Below the pieces are notes generated by a model. The model had not been told where the DNA came from, ran no database searches, and saw only the letters and a program-made list of their open reading frames with translations. A stretch of DNA of 11,130 bases from Capniomyces stellatus (taxonomy: Eukaryota; Kickxellomycota; Harpellomycetes; Harpellales; Legeriomycetaceae): the NCBI GenBank assembly GCA_001661515.1, contig LUVW01000050.1:47461-58590 (forward strand), written 5' to 3'. Below, piece by piece: positions 5,943-11,130 of the stretch. The position numbers were made by a program, and so were the translations under genes. Numbering within the stretch: the first letter of the stretch is position 1; every line of letters starts with the position of its first letter.

Positions 5943-7805
5943 ATGATTAGACCGGTAGCAAAGAGTTTAACATTGATGCTCATTGCATCACAATCCATAT
6001 ATGGACAAGCCAGCCAGCCAAGCTTGAATGGTTATGATGTCTACACTGGAAATGACATCAACAAAGGAATTATAAACAACAATGTTGGAACAATTAGCAC
6101 TTTCAGCAATGCAGCTGCTACAATTTCTGAAGCAATTGGAATGGGATACTTTGAGGTAGCGGGATACCAAAACTACCGATGTGTTGGTTCGCTCATTTCA
6201 GCTGGCTACTTTCTTTTGCCTGCACATTGTCTTTACGACACCAATACAGCAGGATCCAACTTGGGTAAAATAAGTGTTGCGTTTAGCAGACAGACAGGAC
6301 CAGGAGCCATTCCAGAAACGTTCATGTACAAAGTCGATTCAGTTGAAGTTCACCCAAAGCACAAGCACGTAAAGCCATATGCTGTAAGTAGTGCATCGTA
6401 AATATTTATTTCTGTTTAATATATGGTCCTGAACCCATTTAGGCTAATATACCTGAATTGTCAACTGTGGTTATATTTGTTTTAGGATGACTTGGCAGTA
6501 ATCAAGTTGGTTGGATGTGTTTCAGTCAACAGAAGAGGCGTACCATTCATATACACTGTAACTAAAACCGCTTCTAACGATTTAATGATAAAAAAAGGCG
6601 TTAAAAGATCATGGATCAACGAGTTACCTAGCGGGAGCACCTCCTACAGTCAACTCAAAAGCACAACAATTACTGTAAAGAGAGACGATATTTGCCAAAA
6701 ATTCTTCCCTGAAGCATTTGCAAGCGGAAAAGTACTTTGTTTGGCAAATCCTGAACCTGCAAGCTCATGCCACGGTGGTAATGGAGAGCATCTAAGTTAC
6801 TTGGGTAGTATGTTTTTGGGGATTGAGAGCTCAGTAATCAAAACCAGTGGATCAACTTGCGACTCTAGCAACTCAGTACACGTTTATATGCTGGCAGGAG
6901 GATATCACAAGGAGTTCCTTTCTAAATACATTAATTGTATGGACTCTGGCTGCGGAGGATATTATCAGGCCTCAGGCTGTGTCCTTCCACCAGTCGCTGT
7001 CAAGCCACCTCTTACTGGACCAACCACTTCTAAACCCGCAATCACAACAACAACTGTGCCAAAAACCTCAACTGTGCCAACAACAAGTGTGCCAAAAACC
7101 TCAACTGTGCCAACAACAAATGTGCCAAAAACCTCAACTGTGCCAACAACAAACGTGCCAAAAACAACAAATGTGCCAAAAACCTCAACTGTGCCAACAA
7201 CAAACGTGCCAAAAACAACAAATGTGCCAAAAACATCAACTGTGATTTCAACCTCGGTTGTCTCAACTACTTCAGAAACTGAATATATATCAACAGCCAC
7301 GGATGATTCAAACTACGCCACAGCATGTCCATTGACATCAACTGCCTCCAACATCTCGTTGAGTTCCAGCTACGGCAAGAAAAAATATGACATGAATAAT
7401 TCTATCCAAGTTCCATGCGACGACCAAGATTTTGTGTTTACCGCACAAGTATCCTGCGATTCAGACCTGTTTGTTGCAATGATTAGCGACGAAGAGTATG
7501 GAAGCAGCAGCAATGTTGTTGAGGCCCAGTTCGGGTTGGCATCGGGAAAGAGCACAATCAAGGATAGCAAGGTATCGTTTGTCAAACGATCCAACGGACT
7601 TATCAAGCGTGCTACCAATAATACAATCAAAATTGTTTCAACACCATCCAAAGTCAAGATTTACATTGACAACAAGCTCAAGGCCTCATACGCTGCAGAT
7701 TCATTCAATGTGGATAGATTGGCGTTTAGAACAGCAGCCAACTCGGCCAGAATTATCAGACCTACATTCAAGTGCGCCAGTGTTTCAAACTGTGATGGTT
7801 ATTAG
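5943..7805 (+). CDS. Secreted trypsin-fold serine protease homologue, probably catalytically dead, with mucin-like linker and C-terminal domain
   Basis: Two exons, 5943-6383 and 6486-7805 (102-nt GTAAGT...TTTTAG intron, phase 0), encode 586 residues. In order: signal peptide (about 1-22); an N/T/S-rich segment without an R|IVGG-type activation site; an S1 domain (about 75-296) with CVGSLIS, PAHC (H95 = His57), DDLAVIKL (D149 = Asp102) and CHGGNGEH (242-249) where CxGDSGGP is expected; a Cys-rich patch; a T/P/V repeat linker (about 320-415); and a C-terminal domain (about 425-586) with several Cys, ending NCDGY. The nucleophile position is Asn246, position 194 is Gly, and position 189 is Ser. 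In the S1 family, loss of Ser195 abolishes catalysis; Asp194 binds the new N-terminus on activation, so its loss together with the missing cleavage site fits a non-enzymatic binding role. Secretion is inferred from the signal peptide. I do not recognise the C-terminal domain; it may be a beta-sandwich or carbohydrate-binding type. Confidence 0.88.
6384..6485 (+). other. Intron of the trypsin-fold gene
   Basis: GTAAGT donor, TTTGTTTTAG acceptor, 102 nt, phase 0. It lies between the His57 and Asp102 motifs, directly before DDLAVIKL. It has an in-frame stop 15 nt in. The left copy (5624-5725) differs at one base. A CTAAT element at 6444-6448 is a plausible branch site. Confidence 0.9.
7056..7241 (+). 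repeat. In-frame minisatellite coding a T/P/V/K linker
   Basis: Three 33-bp units (VPKTSTVPTTS/N), then 18-bp VPKTTN blocks alternating with a full unit, ending VPKTST: 62 codons in total. Every unit length is a multiple of 3. The sequence is nearly identical between units (CAAAAACCTCAACTGTGCC recurring), which indicates recent expansion. The composition is typical of an O-glycosylated, extended spacer. Confidence 0.92.
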
Positions 7806-7944
7806 TTGACGTATATTACTTGTTTAGTTTTAACCTTTGCATCGTTCTTTTTTTATGCTTTTTAAAGAAAATACAAAAGAAATACAGTTTTGGGAGACTC
7901 CCAGCTCGTAAATCTGATTAATTGGATGATTCATTTTTTTGAAT

Positions 7945-7950
7945 AATAAA
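7945..7950 (+). terminator. Polyadenylation signal AATAAA of the trypsin-fold gene
   Basis: AATAAA lies about 140 nt after the TAG at 7803-7805 and is followed by TTGTAAAAATTG. It is the first canonical hexamer downstream of the gene. Confidence 0.5.
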
Positions 7951-8357
7951 TTGTAAAAATTGATCCAAGCTTTACAGACAAGGCTGATTTTCGCGTTTTA
8001 AAAAAAGAAATAAATGTTTGGTTGTGTTGTGATTTAAGTGTTTCGGTTAGTCTTTATTCTATCTTTTTGATTTCAAAGTCAATAGAGTAAAACCGATTTT
8101 ACGGCACGAATTGCAAAACTGAGTTGGTAAAAATAAAAGTGACTTTTTCAAAACAAACAAAACTTGGCAATATCAGGTATACTCTGTTCCTTACGATACA
8201 TACTTTACGAAATAAGAATTGAACACTTAAATTCTTGAAAAGGGGAATTACAATTTGAAATTGACTTTTTAAAACAATAAAATAAACGAGATTCCAAGCT
8301 CGAAATTGATGTCTGAACCAAGGTAAGGTGCTTGCCAAATTAAAATAACTACAAAAC

Positions 8358-8381
8358 AAGAGTAAGAGTAAGAGTAAGAGT
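8358..8381. repeat. Microsatellite (AAGAGT)4
   Basis: Four perfect tandem copies of a 6-mer in the intergenic region. Confidence 0.9.
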
Positions 8382-8527
8382 ACGAATAAAAGAACAAATC
8401 CTAGTTGCCAAATCAATTACTCTTGAAGAAATGATTGATTCCAAGCTCGACTCCAACTTTGCTTGCTTGGATATGCATGCTTAAACCAACACTATATCTT
8501 CTATTGAGCTGTATTACCGGTTTTAAA

Positions 8528-8542
8528 ATGAAACAGCAGTTT
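8528..8542 (+). CDS. Tentative first exon of the KHDC4-like gene
   Basis: The RRRWDQDD exon at 8683 has no in-frame ATG before an upstream stop (8656-8658), so a start exon must lie upstream or initiation is unusual. ATGAAACAGCAGTTT at 8528, followed by donor GTAAAT (8543), would splice in phase 0 to 8683 (acceptor AAGTAAG) with a 140-nt intron, like the other introns of this gene. Other combinations, such as donor GTAAAC at 8616, are possible. Confidence 0.3.
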
Positions 8543-8682
8543 GTAAATTGGATTTAGAAACTAAAAGTAATTTCGATAGAAAAAAACTGAAATCCTTGCG
8601 ATAAACAAATATTCTGTAAACTAATTGAACACGACTCCAAAAACAAAAAACAAAATAACATTATTTCGATTTTAAAAGTAAG

Positions 8683-10711
8683 GCGAGAAAAAGGAGAAGG
8701 TGGGATCAAGATGACACAGGCTCGGTGGTAGAAGCGTCAAACAAGTCTGTGGCCATAGGGACCGAGAGTAGCTCGAAGCCAGAGTTTGAAAAAAAGAACG
8801 CTGAATCAAAGACCCAAGAATGTAAGCCGACGGATTTCAAGTACCTCATTTTTTTATTAATTAATAAAAGTGATTGGGGAGTATTTAGGCTTATTTGGTG
8901 GTAAAATAGATTTGATAGCTGAGGCTGAGGCTGAGGGAAGTGGCGGAATGGGGATTGAAAAAAGCGGGCCAAGAACTGCAATACTGGCGGGGAGTATCGG
9001 GTTAGTTTCTGTAGAAGGAGGGAAAAAAGGTTCAGTTTCAAAAGATATCGAAATAAACGACTCTGAGAATCGAGTAATGTTGACCAAGCCAGCTATACAA
9101 AAGCAGATAATGCAAGAGAGTGGTGCAGGTAGCAATTCAAGACAGTTTTTAAAGTAGTAGGATCTGAACTGAAGCCAGAGTATCGCCTTGCAGCCAGAAG
9201 TTTGATTCTTGATTAATTTTCTTTTTTGGGCTTTGTTTTTATTCCTAATTGGCCTGTTTACTGTTTGGATAGACATTTCAATAAGAGGGAGGTATTATCA
9301 GAACAAAAGCGAGGCGAGTGAGGCTGAGCCGCCGTTGTACATCAGAGTTGTGGCACCTGGTAGCGAGGCTTTAGAGCTGGCGAGCAGCATCATTGAGCAA
9401 CTGCTGAGCCCAGCAGATCTACTCGACACCAGAGTGGCACCAAACGGGCAGCCCAGTGCACAGGAAACCCGTGAAAATAGTGGAGCAGAGACATTCGGTA
9501 CAGGCCATTCTGGGGCCAACTATCGACCAGGAAACACGAGTTTTCGAGCAGGTCTGGTATGTGTTATGTGTGTGTTTTTGTCTAGCTTGTTTTTCTGTGT
9601 TTTGGGCCTAGCTAGATGAATTTGGGCTGAATGAACAATGTGCATGTATGTGAGTGTTTTATGTGACTAAAACGGGTTTGTTTGGCTGTAGGGATACTCG
9701 AACTCCAAAAAGGTGTTTGTAGGGATTGATAACGAAAAGGGGTTCAATGTACGTGCAAAGCTGGTTGGACCCAGCGGCCAAAACGTCAAATACATCGAGT
9801 CAGTGACACCTGCCAAAGTTCAAGTACGTGGGCGGGGGTCTGGGTACATCGAGGGCACGTCTGGAACCGAGTCGTACGAAGCGATACACATACACATAAC
9901 CAGCAACACTGAACAGGGGGTGAAGGAGGCAGAAAAGCTTTGTCAAGACTTGATTGACTCAGTAAAGCAGGACTACGAAACGTTCAAAAAGAACAGCAGG
10001 TCTAGTGTTGGATATTCGCCGTATGGATCTGTTATAAGGCCCAGTAATGACAGCCGAATCGACCAGAACAGCCAGCCGGCATATACACAAAGCTATGGAG
10101 GCTATACAGGCTATGACGGCCACACGAGCTACCCAGACTATACAGCTGGAGTCCCAAGTGCACAAGGATATTATCCTCAAAGCAACACGTCTTATAGTAG
10201 CCAACAGCCGCTGCAGTACTTGCCAGGCTCAGTCCCAAACAGCGCAGATTCTTACTACAACCACTCAGATTACCCACCAAATACAGTGCCCGGATACTCG
10301 GAATCTAGCACAAATCAGCTCCAGTCCCAGAACCAGCATCTACCACCACCACCTCCTTCTTCTCCACCACCCTCATTGGCCACCAATCCAAACACAGATG
10401 TTTCAGGTACTGTAACTGAAAATAGGGACATGAATGTTGGCAACTCTGAGCCGTTGCTAGAAGACACAGAGTCTAAAGGGAGTCCAAAGACCAGGAATTT
10501 GGAGACCTACGTTTCAGCAGACCCACTGTCAATGTTCTTGTCAAACCAAAAGGACGAATCAAAGTCATCCAAAAAATCCAAAAGAGCTGCTAAATCGAAA
10601 TACGGGGATGGCTGTGACAGCCAGAGCGCAGGCAAGTTGGAGGACAATAGCACCAGCCGCGACTTACATGAAGAAGCACCACCCTTAGACAAGCCGTTCT
10701 GGATGGCATGA
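8683..10711 (+). CDS. KHDC4: KHDC4/BLOM7-type two-KH-domain RNA-binding protein (four exons plus an unresolved start)
   Basis: KHDC4 is a nuclear RNA-binding protein linked to pre-mRNA splicing. Exons: 8683-8821, 8889-9128, 9273-9556 and 9692-10711, with introns GTAAGC...TTTAG, GTAGCA...GATAG and GTATGT...TGTAG in matching phases (the second acceptor could be 8909 or 8918 instead of 8888). Exon 2 has RRRWDQD, matching the RRSKWDQ near the family N-terminus. The first KH domain spans two introns: KDIEINDSENRVMLTK, then QESGA joined to DISIRGRYYQNK, then PPLYIRVV. The second is KVFVGIDNEKGFNVRAKLVG with a GPSG loop, then KVQVRGRGSGYIEG and IHIHIT. A Y/S/G/P-rich low-complexity tail, a poly-Pro stretch and a Lys-rich SKKSKRAAKSK (likely nuclear localisation) follow, ending DKPFWMA. 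Human KHDC4 ends PFWMAP, so both termini are conserved. About 560 residues if the tentative start is right, close to the human length. Confidence 0.88.
9129..9272 (+). other. Intron inside the first KH domain
   Basis: 144 nt, donor GTAGCA, acceptor TTGGATAG, phase 1. It splits the Asp codon of QESGA-D-ISIRGRYY. Without this splice the upstream frame hits a stop at 9155-9157 and the KH domain is broken. The donor is weaker than the usual GTAAGT/GTATGT here. Confidence 0.85.
9557..9691 (+). other. Intron between the two KH domains
   Basis: 135 nt, GTATGT...TGGCTGTAG, phase 0. It joins SFRAGL to GYSNSKKVFVGID. It is T/G-rich, with TGTGTGTTTTTG and GTGAGTGTTTTATG tracts. Confidence 0.88.
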
Positions 10712-11007
10712 TTCTTGCCTCCACATAGATTTCTTTTTTCTCTTAAACCACAGCTATAACATTTATTTTTTTATTTGTTGGAATAGCTATAACATTTTTA
10801 TTTGATTCATTTAGCGTTCGGTTTTTACTTTTCACTTTTCACTTTATTTGATTGTCACTTTTAGCTTTGTATACTTTTATTCCTTGGCCTACACAGTGGG
10901 TGGTTATAAATAAGAGTGCAGTTGATTCTGTTTACATCAAAGCTGATCGGCGGTAAATGACCAAAACTAGGTAAAACGCAGAATCATTGAATTTTATGAA
11001 TGCTCTG
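10712..11007. other. Convergent 3' intergenic region
   Basis: This 296-bp stretch separates the ends of two convergent genes. It is T-rich, with several TTTATT elements (AATAAA on the minus strand, for example near 10760, 10796 and 10843) that can serve the minus-strand gene. No AATAAA is visible on the plus strand. A 13-bp direct repeat AGCTATAACATTT lies at 10752-10764 and 10785-10797, and CACTTTT is repeated near 10830-10862. Confidence 0.5.
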
Positions 11008-11130
11008 CTAAGCAAACATTACATCGGATCTCAAAATGTACTTGACTCCCTGCTTTATTGTTTTGGATTCGTGGGCCAAGCAGTCTGCGCCATGCTTGTG
11101 TAACAGTAACTTTCCTGCCTCGGGAGCCAC
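11008..11130 (-). CDS. C-terminal end of a 2OG-Fe(II) oxygenase (prolyl 4-hydroxylase-like), partial
   Basis: The minus strand is open from the window edge to TAG (complement of 11008-11010), giving 40 residues. It reads PEAGKLLLHKHG, then CLAHES, then KQGVKYILRSDVMFA. This matches the C-terminal pattern PxxGxxLLFxH...LHEG...G.KYxLRTDVMY of fungal 2-oxoglutarate/Fe(II)-dependent dioxygenases: the His of AHES is the distal iron ligand and the Arg of YILRSD is the 2OG-binding arginine. HES replaces the more usual HEG. The HxD motif and the rest of the gene lie outside the window. It is convergent with the KHDC4-like gene. The specific substrate cannot be told. Confidence 0.72.
   Translation of the reverse strand: MAPEAGKLLLHKHGADCLAHESKTIKQGVKYILRSDVMFA

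Larger units (their letters stand above)
5787..6545 (+). repeat. Direct repeat, right copy (759 bp)
   Basis: Constant 760-nt offset from the left copy. Of the 24 differences, 3 are in the 156 bp upstream of the ATG, 19 in exon 1, 1 in the intron and 1 in exon 2. Beyond 6545 the gene continues as unique sequence. Confidence 0.95.
7806..8527. other. Intergenic region between the trypsin-fold gene and the KHDC4-like gene
   Basis: No convincing gene. It holds the 3' UTR of the trypsin-fold gene, a GAGTAA-type microsatellite, and two copies of ATTCCAAGCTCGA (8291-8303 and 8438-8450). The minus-strand open frame at 8099-8416 is a Leu/Val-rich artefact of the microsatellite. The right part is probably the promoter and 5' leader of the KHDC4-like gene. 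Confidence 0.5.

Noticed and set aside
5943..6401. A stand-alone 152-residue secreted protein
   Set aside because: The last five residues come from reading into a good 102-nt intron. The downstream frame restores the Asp102 motif, so it is exon 1 of a longer gene.
6965..7300. Minus-strand open frames of 111 and 74 residues rich in Val/Phe/Gly or Leu/Ala
   Set aside because: They are mirror readings of the sense-strand T/P minisatellite and have no domain or start context of their own.
6492..7805. A separate 437-residue protein starting inside the trypsin domain
   Set aside because: There is no ATG at the start (TTG), and it continues in phase from exon 1 across the intron.
8099..8416. Minus-strand 105-residue frame with a poly-Leu stretch resembling a membrane protein
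   Set aside because: The Leu run is produced by the AAGAGT microsatellite, and the rest shows no gene character.
8857..9276. 139-residue minus-strand frame opposite the KHDC4-like exons
   Set aside because: It is a shadow of the spliced plus-strand exons, which carry clear KH homology and matching splice phases.
9713..10711. A single-KH protein starting at GTG 9713
   Set aside because: The real gene continues upstream through three further exons holding the first KH domain and the RRRWDQ motif.
1..11130. CRISPR array, prokaryotic operon, transposase or retroelement
   Set aside because: No regularly spaced repeats, no integrase or transposase motifs and no long terminal repeats were seen. 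The genes have spliceosomal introns.

Overview
This is a eukaryotic nuclear scaffold fragment. Genes are split by short GT-AG introns (about 65-200 nt), intergenic DNA is AT-rich, and TATA-type promoters lie about 120-150 nt before start codons. The gene set (secreted trypsin-fold protein with a mucin-like linker, two-KH-domain splicing factor, aminoacylase-1, mitochondrial Imp2, 2OG-Fe(II) oxygenase) and compact introns suggest an early-diverging fungus. An insect-gut Harpellales/Smittium-like fungus is my best guess, from the AT-richness and the trypsin-type gene. The taxon is inference.

Two single unresolved bases (2669 and 5786) look like collapsed scaffold joins, so the window is probably three contigs: 1-2668, 2670-5785 and 5787-11130. 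Contig 1 holds an unrecognised 3' gene end (1-214), about 1.9 kb without a recognisable gene, and the first two exons of an aminoacylase-1 gene cut off at the first join. Contig 2 holds a fragmentary Imp2-like mitochondrial inner-membrane protease relic (3414-3882) with an apparent frameshift at an A AAA AAG heptamer, then gene-poor DNA, then the promoter and 5' half of a secreted trypsin-fold gene cut off at the second join. Contig 3 begins with the same 759 bp (24 mismatches, no indels), continues into the complete trypsin-fold gene (5943-7805), then a multi-exon KHDC4/BLOM7-type gene (about 8.5-10.7 kb), and ends with the 3' end of a convergent 2OG-Fe(II) oxygenase gene on the minus strand.

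The main biological point is that the complete trypsin-fold protein keeps the catalytic His and Asp but has Asn at the catalytic Ser position, Gly at the Asp194 position and no IVGG-type activation site. It looks like a secreted serine-protease homologue (pseudoprotease) joined by an O-glycosylation-type repeat linker to an unrecognised Cys-containing C-terminal domain. The genes do not form an obvious pathway. They look like unrelated neighbours, and several are visible only after introns are removed by hand.
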